Below, in pieces: positions 32,724-41,244 of a stretch of DNA of 64,000 nucleotides. The number at the start of each line of letters is the position of its first letter. The first letter of the stretch is position 1. The position numbers were made by a program, and so were the translations under genes. The notes below the pieces were generated by a model. That model was not told where the DNA came from and ran no database searches. It saw only the letters and a program-made list of their open reading frames with translations. The DNA lies in NCBI RefSeq assembly GCF_004362805.1, contig NZ_SNYF01000008.1, positions 1-64,000 on the forward strand. Direction: 5' to 3'. This DNA is from Algoriphagus boseongensis. Lineage in GTDB: Bacteria > Bacteroidota > Bacteroidia > Cytophagales > Cyclobacteriaceae.

Positions 32724-33986
32724 CTAATACCCATATTTCCCCTTCCATTTACTAGAAAGGTATTTCCTCAACTCATTCTCTCGGGCATTTTCTCCGGGTT
32801 CGTAGAGTTTGGTGTTTTTGATTTCATCCGGTAAAAACTCTTGCTCCACAAAATTGCCGGGGAAATCATGGGAATACTTATAGGCTTTTCCATAATTCAG
32901 GTCCTTCATCAACTTTGTCGGGGCATTTCTAAGATGAAGGGGAACGGATAAATTTCCGGTTTGGGCGACTAGCGCTTGGGCTTGATTGATGGCTAGGTAG
33001 GAAGCATTGCTTTTTGGAGAACTTGCCAAGTAAGTCACGCATTGGGAAAGGATAATTCTCGCTTCAGGATAACCAATGATTTTTACCGCCTCGAAGCAAT
33101 TTGTGGCTAATAAGAGGGCATTGGGATTGGCATTTCCGATGTCTTCGGAAGCCAAAATAACCAAGCGTCTTGCGATAAATTTGACATCCTCTCCTCCTTC
33201 AATCATTCGGGCCAGCCAATACACGGCAGCATTGGGATCTGATCCCCGGATTGATTTGATAAAAGCAGAAATGATATCGTAATGCTGTTCGCCGGATTTG
33301 TCATAAAGCGCCACTTTTTGCTGGGCGATCTGCATCACCTTTTCATCCGTGATCACGCAGGGATCCTCACTGATTCCATCGATCACGATCTCCAAAAGGT
33401 TCAGCAGCTTTCTTCCATCTCCTCCTGAGATTCTCAGCAAGGCATCAATTTCCTGTAATTCAACTTTGATTTTTTTTAAATCAGAATCCTTTTCCAGCGC
33501 CTGCTTCATCATGGCTTCCAATTCCACTTTTCCCAAAGGATTCAAAATGAAAACTTGGCATCTGGAAAGAAGTGCTGAGTTGACTTCAAAGCTCGGGTTT
33601 TCGGTAGTAGCTCCGATCAAGCGAATAGTTCCTTTTTCCACAGCCCCTAAAAGTGCGTCTTGCTGGGATTTATTGAAGCGGTGAATTTCATCGATGAATA
33701 GGACGACTCCCTGTTGAAACCTAGCTTTCTCGATCACCTCTCGGATGTCTTTTACTCCAGAACTGATAGCGCTCAAGGTGTAAAATGGAGCCTTGATCTC
33801 GTTGGCGATGATATTGGCAATGGTCGTCTTGCCCACGCCCGGAGGTCCCCAGAGAATCAGAGAAGGGACATTACCTGACTTGATGGCTTTGTAAAGAAAG
33901 GAACTGGGAGAAGATAGATGTTCTTGCCCGATCAGATCTTCCAATCGGGTAGGCCTCATTCGTTCTGCCAGTGGGGTAGGGTTCAT
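32724..33986 (-). CDS. rarA: Replication-associated recombination protein A (AAA+ ATPase)
   Basis: The 420-residue AAA+ protein acts at stalled replication forks. It has Walker [15 protein letters not shown] (near 44-57), Walker [21 protein letters not shown] (near 94-113), sensor 1 [18 protein letters not shown] with its arginine finger, and the C-terminal tetramerisation part [16 protein letters not shown]-terminal [20 protein letters not shown] is the typical start. Threonine aldolase lies 9 nt upstream on the same strand. Confidence 0.97.
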   Translation of the reverse strand: MNPTPLAERMRPTRLEDLIGQEHLSSPSSFLYKAIKSGNVPSLILWGPPGVGKTTIANIIANEIKAPFYTLSAISSGVKDIREVIEKARFQQGVVLFIDEIHRFNKSQQDALLGAVEKGTIRLIGATTENPSFEVNSALLSRCQVFILNPLGKVELEAMMKQALEKDSDLKKIKVELQEIDALLRISGGDGRKLLNLLEIVIDGISEDPCVITDEKVMQIAQQKVALYDKSGEQHYDIISAFIKSIRGSDPNAAVYWLARMIEGGEDVKFIARRLVILASEDIGNANPNALLLATNCFEAVKIIGYPEARIILSQCVTYLASSPKSNASYLAINQAQALVAQTGNLSVPLHLRNAPTKLMKDLNYGKAYKYSHDFPGNFVEQEFLPDEIKNTKLYEPGENARENELRKYLSSKWKGKYGY

Positions 33987-33995
33987 ACCTTAAAA

Positions 33996-35012
33996 TTAGA
34001 ACAAGGAAGAAATCCTTCTCCCAAACTCATATAAATGCTCATCCTTGAAATCGTGGTGAGTCACAAAACGGACTAGATCTTTTCCAAATTTTACGGATTT
34101 GATATTCTTTTCAGCCAGTCTTTTCATGAATTCCTCTGGAGAAATTCCTTCTAATCGGGCTATCACGATGTTGGTGGAAACGGGTAGAATTTCTGAAACC
34201 ACCGGAAGTTTAGCCAACATTTTTCCTAATTCTCTGGCTCGGGCATGATCTTCTTTTAGTCTTTCCACCTGATGATCCAAAGCATATATCCCCGCCGCAG
34301 CCAAAAATCCTGCTTGTCTCATTCCACCTCCAAATACTTTTCGGACTTTTCTGGCCCGCTTGATGTCTGCTTTTGTTCCCAAAAGAACTGACCCAATAGG
34401 ACAACCCAATCCTTTGCTCAGGCAAATTGAAATCGTATCGAAGTGAGCCCCCCATGCTGCTGGTTTTTCTCCTGTCTCTACCAAAGCATTGAAAAGTCGG
34501 GCTCCATCTAAATGGAGTTTCAGGCCTTTTTCTTTGCACAGTTGATAAATAGGCTTGATTTCTTCCAAGGTATAGATGCTTCCCCCGCCTTTGTTCATTG
34601 TGTTTTCCAATGAAACCAAAGTTGTCTCAGGCGCATGCACATCATCTGGATTGATGGATTCTTCTATTTGGGAGGCGGTAATTTTTCCCAAATCCCCATC
34701 CAATAATTTCACCGAGGCCAAAGAATTAGCCATAATTCCTCCTCCTTCATATAGGTAGATGTGGGAATATTTATGGCAAATGACCTCAGTTTGGGGGCGT
34801 GTATGCAGCCTTATAGCGATTTGGTTCGTCATAGTTCCGGAGGGGCAAAAGATAGCCGCCTCCATACCGAAAAGTTTGGCAATTTTTTCCTCCAAGGTGT
34901 TCACTGTTGGATCTTCACCAAACACATCATCCCCGACAGGAGCAGAAAACATCGCTTCTTTCATTCCCGGAGTTGGCCGGGTCACTGTATCACTTCGTAA
35001 ATCAATTAGCAT
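33996..35012 (-). CDS. ltaE: Threonine aldolase family PLP enzyme
   Basis: This 338-residue beta-eliminating fold-type I enzyme starts MLIDLRSDTVTRPTPGMKEA, the family signature. The Schiff-base lysine is in SICLSKGLGCPIGSVLLG (near 199-216), and HLDGARLFNA (near 169-178) contacts PLP. It splits L-allo/L-threonine into glycine and acetaldehyde. The symbol follows the family; GntG-type relatives act on other beta-hydroxy amino acids. Its start lies 11 nt inside the end of the upstream phosphodiesterase gene. Confidence 0.9.
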   Translation of the reverse strand: MLIDLRSDTVTRPTPGMKEAMFSAPVGDDVFGEDPTVNTLEEKIAKLFGMEAAIFCPSGTMTNQIAIRLHTRPQTEVICHKYSHIYLYEGGGIMANSLASVKLLDGDLGKITASQIEESINPDDVHAPETTLVSLENTMNKGGGSIYTLEEIKPIYQLCKEKGLKLHLDGARLFNALVETGEKPAAWGAHFDTISICLSKGLGCPIGSVLLGTKADIKRARKVRKVFGGGMRQAGFLAAAGIYALDHQVERLKEDHARARELGKMLAKLPVVSEILPVSTNIVIARLEGISPEEFMKRLAEKNIKSVKFGKDLVRFVTHHDFKDEHLYEFGRRISSLF

Positions 35013-35958
35013 GGGTAAAATACTTGGATTTGGAACTTGTTTTTGGGCTTAGGGTTTGGATTGCTTTGGCAGCTTCGATTGGACGATCTGTGGCCAAAAT
35101 ATCCGCTCCATTTTGGACAAAGCTAGCATACAATTGATCTCCTCTGGCTTCTGCACTTTGATCTAAGTTGCCTAAAACACCCAAAATAGTGAATACACCT
35201 CGTTGATGGAGGGCTTTATTAAATTCAGGAGACCGCTCTGCAAGTCCGGTAAAGGCAATTATTCTGGACCATGGAATACCTGTTTCTTCCAATCTTTTGA
35301 TTTCCTCCTCATTTCGGATGGTTACTGAAAGCATCAATTCTGGAGCTAAGGAATTTAATTTTTTCGCTGCAGGAAAAGTATAAGAAATCAAGGCTGCGTA
35401 TGCCTCACTTTCTGTTTTCCGAACTTCTTCAATAACTTTTTCAAAAGGAACCGAACGCTTGATATCAACCGTCAAGAGCGCTTTTCCCTTGGACCAAAGA
35501 AGTGCCTCCTTCAGCGTTGGAACTTTGAATTCGGTTAGGTTCCCTTCATTATCTTCCAAAAAAAGGCCTTGGATATAGGCGAAATCGACCTCCTCGACTT
35601 TTCCGGTTCCGTTGGTCGTGCGGTCCAAGTCGTCATCGTGCATCAGCACCAAAACCGAATCTCTGGTCATTGCAACATCTAGCTCGATGACTGCTGGAGT
35701 GAATTTTAAAATATTATCAAAAGTCTCAATCGCATTTTCAGGAAAACCGGGATAAGGTCCTCCCCGGTGTGCAGAAACCAAAGGAATTCTGTCCGAGGTC
35801 CATTCGTAAAAAGTATAGGTCTCATCCAGAGAAAATAACTGGATATGATTGGCCTCGACCTGAGATTCTACAGTGTTTTCTTGGACTTGAACATTTTTTG
35901 GAGTGCAAAAGCCAAGCAGTAAAAGGCAGGCAAGAAGCCCTAAATTTGGTTTAATCAT
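35002..35958 (-). CDS. Glycerophosphodiester phosphodiesterase lipoprotein
   Basis: A lipoprotein signal MIKPNLGLLACLLLLGFCTP with the cysteine at 18 precedes a TIM-barrel GDPD domain. The active site is SAHRGGPYPGFPENAIETF (His/Arg pair and Glu), then AVIELDVAMTRD, LMHDDDLDRTTNGTG with the second catalytic histidine, and VPTLKEALLW. It releases glycerol-3-phosphate from phospholipid head groups in the periplasm. I start at 35958 because a longer frame (36015) precedes a perfect signal peptide with a basic tail. The gene overlaps DUF2721 upstream by 8 nt. Confidence 0.92.
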   Translation of the reverse strand: MIKPNLGLLACLLLLGFCTPKNVQVQENTVESQVEANHIQLFSLDETYTFYEWTSDRIPLVSAHRGGPYPGFPENAIETFDNILKFTPAVIELDVAMTRDSVLVLMHDDDLDRTTNGTGKVEEVDFAYIQGLFLEDNEGNLTEFKVPTLKEALLWSKGKALLTVDIKRSVPFEKVIEEVRKTESEAYAALISYTFPAAKKLNSLAPELMLSVTIRNEEEIKRLEETGIPWSRIIAFTGLAERSPEFNKALHQRGVFTILGVLGNLDQSAEARGDQLYASFVQNGADILATDRPIEAAKAIQTLSPKTSSKSKYFTHAN

Positions 35959-36409
35959 GATCTTTTTTGACTTCCTTTTTAAAGAAAATATCCAGGCTAC
36001 TTTTCCGCTTTTCAAAGATTTCCTCCATATCCGAAAGTTCTAAGTTTAGCGCTTTCGTTGAGATTTGAATTTCAATCAATGAAATCCCCAAAGCGATTAG
36101 GAGAGAAGCCATACTGGCTACAAATACCCAGTTGGCAGCAGAGGTTTGCCCTTGGAAAAGCAAATACATACAAATCACGCAGAGTAAAAAGCTAAAGACT
36201 CCGAAAAGCTGCATGTTTTTGATCAATGTCAGCCGGCGACGGAGGTTATGGATTTGTTCTACGATTAACTCTGAATCGGGCTCCTTCAGGTAGTTTTTGT
36301 GTAAGCCACGAATCAAAGTCGCAATGGCTAGAAAGCGATTTGTAAAAGCTAACATCAATAAAGTGATCGCAGAAAAAAGCAGGGCAGGGGTGGAGAGTTG
36401 GAGTTCCAT
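35951..36409 (-). CDS. DUF2721 family membrane protein
   Basis: This protein of about 152 residues starts MELQLSTPALLFSAITLLML. It has three membrane spans (near 8-25, 68-87 and 95-116) with a helical cytoplasmic loop carrying LIRGLHKNYLKEPDSELIVE. That hairpin of short helices and spans is characteristic of DUF2721, of unknown function. The ATG at 36409 is chosen; a longer frame from 36448 adds 13 residues with no conserved pattern. It overlaps the phosphodiesterase start by 8 nt, so they are coupled. Confidence 0.82.
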   Translation of the reverse strand: MELQLSTPALLFSAITLLMLAFTNRFLAIATLIRGLHKNYLKEPDSELIVEQIHNLRRRLTLIKNMQLFGVFSFLLCVICMYLLFQGQTSAANWVFVASMASLLIALGISLIEIQISTKALNLELSDMEEIFEKRKSSLDIFFKKEVKKDHD

Positions 36410-36454
36410 AGGGTTAGAAAGTGCTTTCTGAAAGGGGAAGTTCGGCAAAAGCCA

Positions 36455-36492
36455 TGAAAAAAGCCTGCTCTTGGGAAGCAGGCTTGATTTTT
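36455..36492 (-). terminator. Terminator between the propeller and DUF2721 genes
   Basis: A perfect 9-bp stem, aagcctgct / agcaggctt, has T-rich flanks on both strands. On the minus strand it closes the propeller gene (stop at 36496) just before the DUF2721 promoter region. Confidence 0.88.
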
Positions 36493-36495
36493 ATT

Positions 36496-37599
36496 TCAAT
36501 TTAAAATTATCCTATAAAACGAAAGGTCATCTTCATCATTTGAATTTTTCTTTATATAAATGCCTGATGGTAATACAAAATATTCACAAGTTATATCAGG
36601 AATCATTTTAGTTAATTCTTCGATATAAGCTGTTTTTAATTTTGAATTAAGGACCTCAAGGAAAATTCCACCATCATATAATTTGTTTTTGGAACTTGGT
36701 CCTTTTACCAATCTAAAGAAATTATCGCTATTTGGAATAGAATAAATAGGCCCAAAAGATATGTCGTTATTCCAAATTTTTGAGACTTCTATAAATTTTG
36801 AAAAATCAGAAATAGGCTCCTTAGGGAATTCATCTTTTTTTGATTTGAAATAGGGTGAGCCTGAGATTATTTTATAATTAAAAGGTTTTGATTTTTCTAG
36901 TATCCAAACTTCACTTGTGTGATAAAAAGAAATTATTAATCCCTGACTTGTTTCGGTAGCATATGGTATAGTTCCTTTTTCTAAAGTACTTGATCCATAT
37001 TTGAAACCTAGTTTGTTTTTTTCCAAAATCGATTCATCAGGGAATGGTAAAAAAGATAAACTGTCCGGGGTATGAAATTTGGCAAGCTGGTAATTTTTTT
37101 TTGTATCCGAATCAGAAAATAGTATATAAAAGTTGTTTTCTGAGCACTTAATGCAGTTTCCAAATTCAGAGGCTGGAGGTTGGAAAAAGTATCGTTGGAT
37201 TTTACCGGGGAATTTTTGAATAATACTCTCTTTTTCAGTGAGTTTATTGTTGCTCTTGAATAATGTGTTTGCACCCTGAAATACGAGGTATTGTTCAACG
37301 GGATAAAAAATCACAAACTCAGGAAGACTATTTGGACCCTCAATTTCAAGTTGATCCCCTTTTAAATAGTTTTTACTTGTAAAGTCTAAAGTATCTATGG
37401 ATGATTCAAATTTGTTGAAGAAAATTACTTTATTTTTATCGGTATAAAAAGGTGCACTAATTTGATTAGTGTATAAAGATTTATCGGTTTTAAAATTAAG
37501 TTCTGATATAGTCAATTTCACGGAATCTAAATTTTCTTTTTGACTACATGAAATAAGGAATGCACAAAGTATTATCCCCAGTATTATGGATTTTGACAT
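36496..37599 (-). CDS. Predicted beta-propeller lipoprotein (DUF4221-like), locus A
   Basis: MSKSIILGIILCAFLISCSQ is a lipoprotein signal with lipobox LISC (Cys18). The roughly 350-residue mature part is beta-rich, with regularly spaced strand pairs such as NKVIFFNKFESSIDTLDF, EQYLVFQGANTLFKSNN, NFYILFSDSDTKKNYQLAKF and DNFFRLVKGPS. That layout fits DUF4221/six-bladed propeller lipoproteins. A GTG at 37623 could extend it by eight residues. It lies directly after a secreted cysteine-rich peptide gene, from which a 30-bp hairpin separates it. Base composition is clearly lower in G+C than neighbouring housekeeping genes. Ligand or role unknown. Confidence 0.68.
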   Translation of the reverse strand: MSKSIILGIILCAFLISCSQKENLDSVKLTISELNFKTDKSLYTNQISAPFYTDKNKVIFFNKFESSIDTLDFTSKNYLKGDQLEIEGPNSLPEFVIFYPVEQYLVFQGANTLFKSNNKLTEKESIIQKFPGKIQRYFFQPPASEFGNCIKCSENNFYILFSDSDTKKNYQLAKFHTPDSLSFLPFPDESILEKNKLGFKYGSSTLEKGTIPYATETSQGLIISFYHTSEVWILEKSKPFNYKIISGSPYFKSKKDEFPKEPISDFSKFIEVSKIWNNDISFGPIYSIPNSDNFFRLVKGPSSKNKLYDGGIFLEVLNSKLKTAYIEELTKMIPDITCEYFVLPSGIYIKKNSNDEDDLSFYRIILN

Positions 37600-37630
37600 A
37601 AATACATTAAGCTTTTGATTCACTATAATT

Positions 37631-37660
37631 AACCAGCCTTGGCATATGCTAAAGCTGGTT
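37631..37660. promoter_or_regulatory. 30-bp near-perfect palindrome between peptide and propeller genes
   Basis: Starting AACCAGCCTTGGCATATG, the 30 bases pair with themselves at 28 positions out of 30 when the one G-T pair is counted; the only true mismatch is C8-A23. No T run follows on the minus strand, so it is not a simple terminator. It lies between the peptide stop (37669) and the propeller start and could stabilise the upstream message or limit read-through, making peptide exceed receptor. Confidence 0.6.
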
Positions 37661-37668
37661 AATCTAAC

Positions 37669-37911
37669 TTAATTTATGCTTGCAGCGCAGCTTGAATTTG
37701 GACCATCCTCCTCATTTCTAAGAGTGAAAGAACCAGCATCACAATCTGTCACAGAAATGTCTCCGGCACAGCAGTTTTGGGAGACTTGAATCATAAATTC
37801 TAAAAGATTTCCACAGGTGTACCACGTAGAACCACCACAAGCATTGCTTTCTGTTGAAGCAAGGAAGAATGAGCCAAATAGAATGGCAGATGAAAGGGTT
37901 AATTTTTTCAT
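37669..37911 (-). CDS. Small secreted cysteine-rich peptide, locus A
   Basis: This 80-residue precursor has a signal peptide (1-24, MKKLTLSSAILFGSFFLAST...) ending near ESNA. The mature part of about 55 residues has six cysteines: CGGSTWYTCGN, QNCCAGDISVTDCDAGSF and SSCAASIN. Even cysteine number and export suggest disulfide bonds. No known family is recognised, although it looks like the NVEALA-type secreted peptides of gut Bacteroidota in size and context. It leads the transcript with the propeller lipoprotein and has a 19-T homopolymer 53 nt upstream of its ATG. Confidence 0.72.
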   Translation of the reverse strand: MKKLTLSSAILFGSFFLASTESNACGGSTWYTCGNLLEFMIQVSQNCCAGDISVTDCDAGSFTLRNEEDGPNSSCAASIN

Positions 37912-37963
37912 AAAAATATTTAAGTTTATTACCTTGCAAATTAGTTTAAAAAAAGTGATTCTA

Positions 37964-37982
37964 TTTTTTTTTTTTTTTTTTT
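37964..37982. repeat. 19-nt T homopolymer upstream of the locus A peptide gene
   Basis: Nineteen consecutive T residues on the plus strand (A on the coding strand) lie 53-71 nt before the peptide start codon. Tracts this long slip during replication, so length could alter promoter spacing. The tract length in the assembly may also be uncertain. Confidence 0.8.
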
Positions 37983-38105
37983 GAGTGGTTATTAATGAAT
38001 TTTGAACGGATGTTATTTAGTTTATTTGATATTTATTTAACTGTAAGGTTTTGTTGTTCTAAAATTTATCCCCAGTCTTCATTTGAGGAAAATTTCATTC
38101 TCAAC

Positions 38106-38930
38106 CTAAGCTACAACTTCACCCAATACTACCAACTTGTTCAATGTCGGTGCTTTTGAACCTCCTTTTGGCTCAATGGTGATCGCAAAGGCACCCGCTT
38201 CAGCTACAGCCTGCATTTGCTGCAAAGTGAATTTTTCTCCGGGATTGACTAAGCCGATTCCTACGGGGCCATCTTTGCCGATTGCCCAAAGCTGGTAGTC
38301 AAATTCTGAAGAAAGCGAATTCAGATTATTTACCGCTACAAAAACCTCCTGTGCTTTTTGATCCCAGAAGACATCTACTTTAGCATCCTTTTGCATGGGA
38401 AGGGCCTCGCCTTTCATTTCCACTCGTCGAAAATCCCCAGATACCAGTCGATCCAATCTTGAGTCGGTCTCCTCGTACTGAAGCTTGACTTGGTTCAGAT
38501 TATCAGCCATCACCTGCTGATCCTGAAGCAATGCCGTAAATTTTTCTTCGGTATCGTAAAACTTGCTTGCAAAGAAAATTGCAGCAGCGCTGGCTAAGAC
38601 GGCAATCAAAGAAGCCGCGGCAGCCAACCCTCTCCAAGGGCCCAATTTTACCTGATTAGGAGCTGTAGGTTTAAACTCAATTGTTTTCTTTTCTTCCTTT
38701 TGGAATTCATTGTCCAGGCTAGCAAAGATTTTATCCTTCACTTTATTGGATGGTTTCGGTCCTGTTGCCTGATCAAAAGCAAACATGGCCTCTTCCAAAG
38801 CATCTAGCTCCTGTTGGATTTCAGGATAGGTTTTGGCTAGCGTCAGGACTTCCTCACGCTCACGCTCGTTCAACTCTCCCAGAAGAAAGAGTTCGAGTTT
38901 GCCTGATTCTATGTAGTCTTGAATGTTCAC
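38106..38930 (-). CDS. Anti-sigma factor (RskA-type)
   Basis: The 274-residue protein starts with the short anti-sigma domain MNIQDYIESGKLELFLLGEL (residues 1-20), then a cytoplasmic helical region ending near 95. A single membrane span, WRGLAAAASLIAVLASAAAIFF (in two pieces near 99-121), precedes an extracytoplasmic coil and RskA domain with DVFWDQKAQEVFVAVNNL and WAIGKDGPVGIGLV. It would hold the upstream ECF sigma factor at the inner membrane. Its start codon overlaps the sigma stop by one base, the usual coupling for such pairs. Confidence 0.93.
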   Translation of the reverse strand: MNIQDYIESGKLELFLLGELNEREREEVLTLAKTYPEIQQELDALEEAMFAFDQATGPKPSNKVKDKIFASLDNEFQKEEKKTIEFKPTAPNQVKLGPWRGLAAAASLIAVLASAAAIFFASKFYDTEEKFTALLQDQQVMADNLNQVKLQYEETDSRLDRLVSGDFRRVEMKGEALPMQKDAKVDVFWDQKAQEVFVAVNNLNSLSSEFDYQLWAIGKDGPVGIGLVNPGEKFTLQQMQAVAEAGAFAITIEPKGGSKAPTLNKLVVLGEVVA

Positions 38931-39463
38931 TAGATGCTGTCTATGTTCTTTTTTAATACCTGAAGTGCCGCTCTGATCCGAGATTTGACGGTTCCAAGAG
39001 GAATATCAAACTCCTCTGAAATTTCTGCATGGGTATACCCTTTGAAGTAAATATACTCGATTATGAATTTTTGATCAGGGTTAAGTCTATCCATTAATTC
39101 CTTTACACCAATTCCATCCACAAATTCTTGAGTTCCGGTTTGGCTCTCAAGACCATATACGAAGTCATCGATGGTATTAGTCTTACCGGATTTTGAAATT
39201 TCTTTGGATCGCAGCTTGTCAATGGCAGAATTTCTACAAATGTTCGCCATCCAAGTGTAAAGGCGTCCTTTGGATTCCTCATAGGAATCTATTTTTCGGG
39301 TGATTTTGATAAAAGCATCGTGAAAAACCTCCTCAGCAATATCCTGATCTGAGATTATTCTTGATATCACTGCGAAAAGGGCCCTAGAATACTTTTCATA
39401 TAAGTATTCAGTTGTTTTTCTGTCGTGGGCTCGAAGTCCGGCTATGATTTCTTCTTCCTGCAA
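38930..39463 (-). CDS. ECF-type RNA polymerase sigma factor (SigK-like)
   Basis: The 177-residue sigma-70 family member lacks regions 1 and 3. Region 2 has YSRALFAVISRIISDQDIAEEVFHDAFIKI (two pieces, near 25-54) with the -10 reader RLYTWMANICRNSAIDKLR (near 67-85). Region 4.2 contains the helix-turn-helix YTHAEISEEFDIPLGTVKSRI (in pieces near 146-166). It is paired with an RskA-type anti-sigma gene. No target promoter is evident in the window. Upstream on the same strand is lpdA, separated by a terminator. Confidence 0.95.
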   Translation of the reverse strand: MQEEEIIAGLRAHDRKTTEYLYEKYSRALFAVISRIISDQDIAEEVFHDAFIKITRKIDSYEESKGRLYTWMANICRNSAIDKLRSKEISKSGKTNTIDDFVYGLESQTGTQEFVDGIGVKELMDRLNPDQKFIIEYIYFKGYTHAEISEEFDIPLGTVKSRIRAALQVLKKNIDSI

Positions 39464-39498
39464 AAGTGGGTTGTATAAGGATGGATGCTCTTAAAAGT

Positions 39499-39537
39499 AA
39501 GACACCGGACCAAATGTTTTAGTCCGGTGTCCTTTTA
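39499..39537 (-). terminator. Terminator after lpdA
   Basis: A perfect 10-bp stem, gacaccggac / gtccggtgtc, encloses an 11-nt loop. The minus-strand tail is only moderately T-rich (TTACTTTT), but the position, right after the lpdA stop, fits termination. Confidence 0.75.
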
Positions 39538-39555
39538 TTTTCGAATAAATATTTC

Positions 39556-40953
39556 TTACAAGTGAATTACCTCATCATAAGCAGCAGCTGCCGCTTCCAT
39601 AATGGCCTCAGACATGGTTGGGTGAGGGTGAACTGTTTTGATCAATTCATGACCGGTAGTTTCAAGTTTACGAATGGCCACGATTTCAGCGATCATTTCA
39701 GTGACGTTTGCACCGATCATGTGAGCACCAAGCAATTCTCCGTACTTCTTGTCAAAAACCAATTTCACAAAGCCGTCTTTTGCTCCAGCTGCAGAAGCTT
39801 TTCCTGAAGCGGAGAATGGGAACTTACCGATTCTAACTTCATGACCTGCTGCTTTAGCTTTTGATTCGGTCATGCCGACAGAGGCAATTTCAGGGGAGCA
39901 ATACGTACAGCCTGGGATATTTCCATAATCCAATGGCTCTGGATGATGTCCTGCGATTTTTTCCACACAGATAATTCCTTCAGCAGAAGCCACGTGAGCC
40001 AAAGCTGGACCTGGAACTACGTCACCAATGGCATAATAGCCAGGCATATTGGTCTGGTAGTATTCGTTGACTTGGATTTTTCCTTTGTCTACCAAAATTC
40101 CCACATCTTCCAAACCGATGTTTTCCAAATTGGAAACCACACCTGCTGCAGAAAGCACGATATCGCATTCTAGGATTTCTTCTCCTTTAGCAGTTTTTAC
40201 CGTCACTTTGCAGCCTGAACCTTTCGTGTCTACTCCGGTCACTTCAGATGAAGTCATGATTTTCATCCCTGCCTTTTTGTAGATTTTTTCCAAAGCCTTG
40301 GATACTTCTTCGTCTTCCACTGGTACAATTCTGTCCATGTATTCGACGATGGTTACTTCAGTTCCAATGGAATTGTAGAAATAAGCAAACTCAACTCCGA
40401 TTGCTCCTGAACCTACTACAACCATTTTCTTGGGCTGAGTTTCCAAGGTCATCGCCTTTCTGTAGCCGATGATTTTTTTGTCATCGATTTTCATAGAAGG
40501 AAGTTCTCTTGATCTTGCTCCAGTTGCGACGATGATATTATCTGCAGAATAAGTTTCTTTTTTACCGTCTTTGTCAGTGACTTCGACTTTCTTTCCAGGT
40601 TGAATTTTTCCCCAGCCTGCGATGATTTCGATTTTGTTTTTCTTCATCAAAAACTGCACGCCTTTGCTCATGCCATCTGCAACTCCACGGCTTCTTTTGA
40701 CCATTCCGCCAAAATCTGCTTCCGCTTCCTTCACAGAAATTCCATAATCACTTGCGTGGTGGATGTATTCAAAAACCTGTGCGCTTTTCAACAAGGCTTT
40801 GGTAGGGATACAGCCCCAGTTAAGGCAGATACCGCCTAGCTCTGCTGCTTCTACGATGGCTGTTTTCAATCCGAGTTGGGAAGCCCGAATGGCAGCTACG
40901 TATCCTCCAGGTCCGCTTCCTAGCACGATCAAGTCAAATTTTGTCGAAGACAT
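39556..40953 (-). CDS. lpdA: Dihydrolipoyl dehydrogenase (E3)
   Basis: The 465-residue flavoprotein reoxidises dihydrolipoamide in 2-oxoacid dehydrogenase and glycine cleavage complexes. The start MSSTKFDLIVLGSGPGGYVA gives the FAD-binding loop. The redox disulfide is in GGICLNWGCIPTKALL (Cys46 and Cys51 by approximate count). GSGAIGVEFAYFYNSIG binds NAD, and TVHPHPTMSEAIMEA holds the catalytic His-Glu pair. I start at 40953; an upstream frame adds 12 residues before the standard N-terminus. E1/E2 genes are not adjacent. Confidence 0.97.
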   Translation of the reverse strand: MSSTKFDLIVLGSGPGGYVAAIRASQLGLKTAIVEAAELGGICLNWGCIPTKALLKSAQVFEYIHHASDYGISVKEAEADFGGMVKRSRGVADGMSKGVQFLMKKNKIEIIAGWGKIQPGKKVEVTDKDGKKETYSADNIIVATGARSRELPSMKIDDKKIIGYRKAMTLETQPKKMVVVGSGAIGVEFAYFYNSIGTEVTIVEYMDRIVPVEDEEVSKALEKIYKKAGMKIMTSSEVTGVDTKGSGCKVTVKTAKGEEILECDIVLSAAGVVSNLENIGLEDVGILVDKGKIQVNEYYQTNMPGYYAIGDVVPGPALAHVASAEGIICVEKIAGHHPEPLDYGNIPGCTYCSPEIASVGMTESKAKAAGHEVRIGKFPFSASGKASAAGAKDGFVKLVFDKKYGELLGAHMIGANVTEMIAEIVAIRKLETTGHELIKTVHPHPTMSEAIMEAAAAAYDEVIHL

Positions 40954-41244
40954 ATGTAAAAGGGTTTGATAACAAAATGAATTGTGCAAAAATAGGCCTT
41001 TTGCCTTCAGAAAAAAATCAGATTTTGGTCAGTGAAGTTCAGGCAAAAAGCCCTAAGGATGAATAATTTCCAGAAAACCGATGAATATTTTAAAGATTAT
41101 GAAATTGAATAAAGGAAATAGCAAGGGATTGATTTTTAGGGAAATTTTCCTTCGGTTTTTAGGTCAGAAATTCCGACATGGCTTACCAAAGTCTCAAAAG
41201 TCCGGGAGTTTTTCTATTTTTGGCCAACTCAAATTTTACATTTC
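40954..41244. other. Divergent intergenic region, lpdA / fabG
   Basis: Nearly 300 nt between divergent genes. It is AT-rich without a clear hairpin, repeat or RNA gene. A plus-strand frame from 41081 overlaps fabG in another phase and has no protein-like features, so I exclude it. Both promoters should be here; no close match to TAnnTTTG stands out. Confidence 0.4.
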
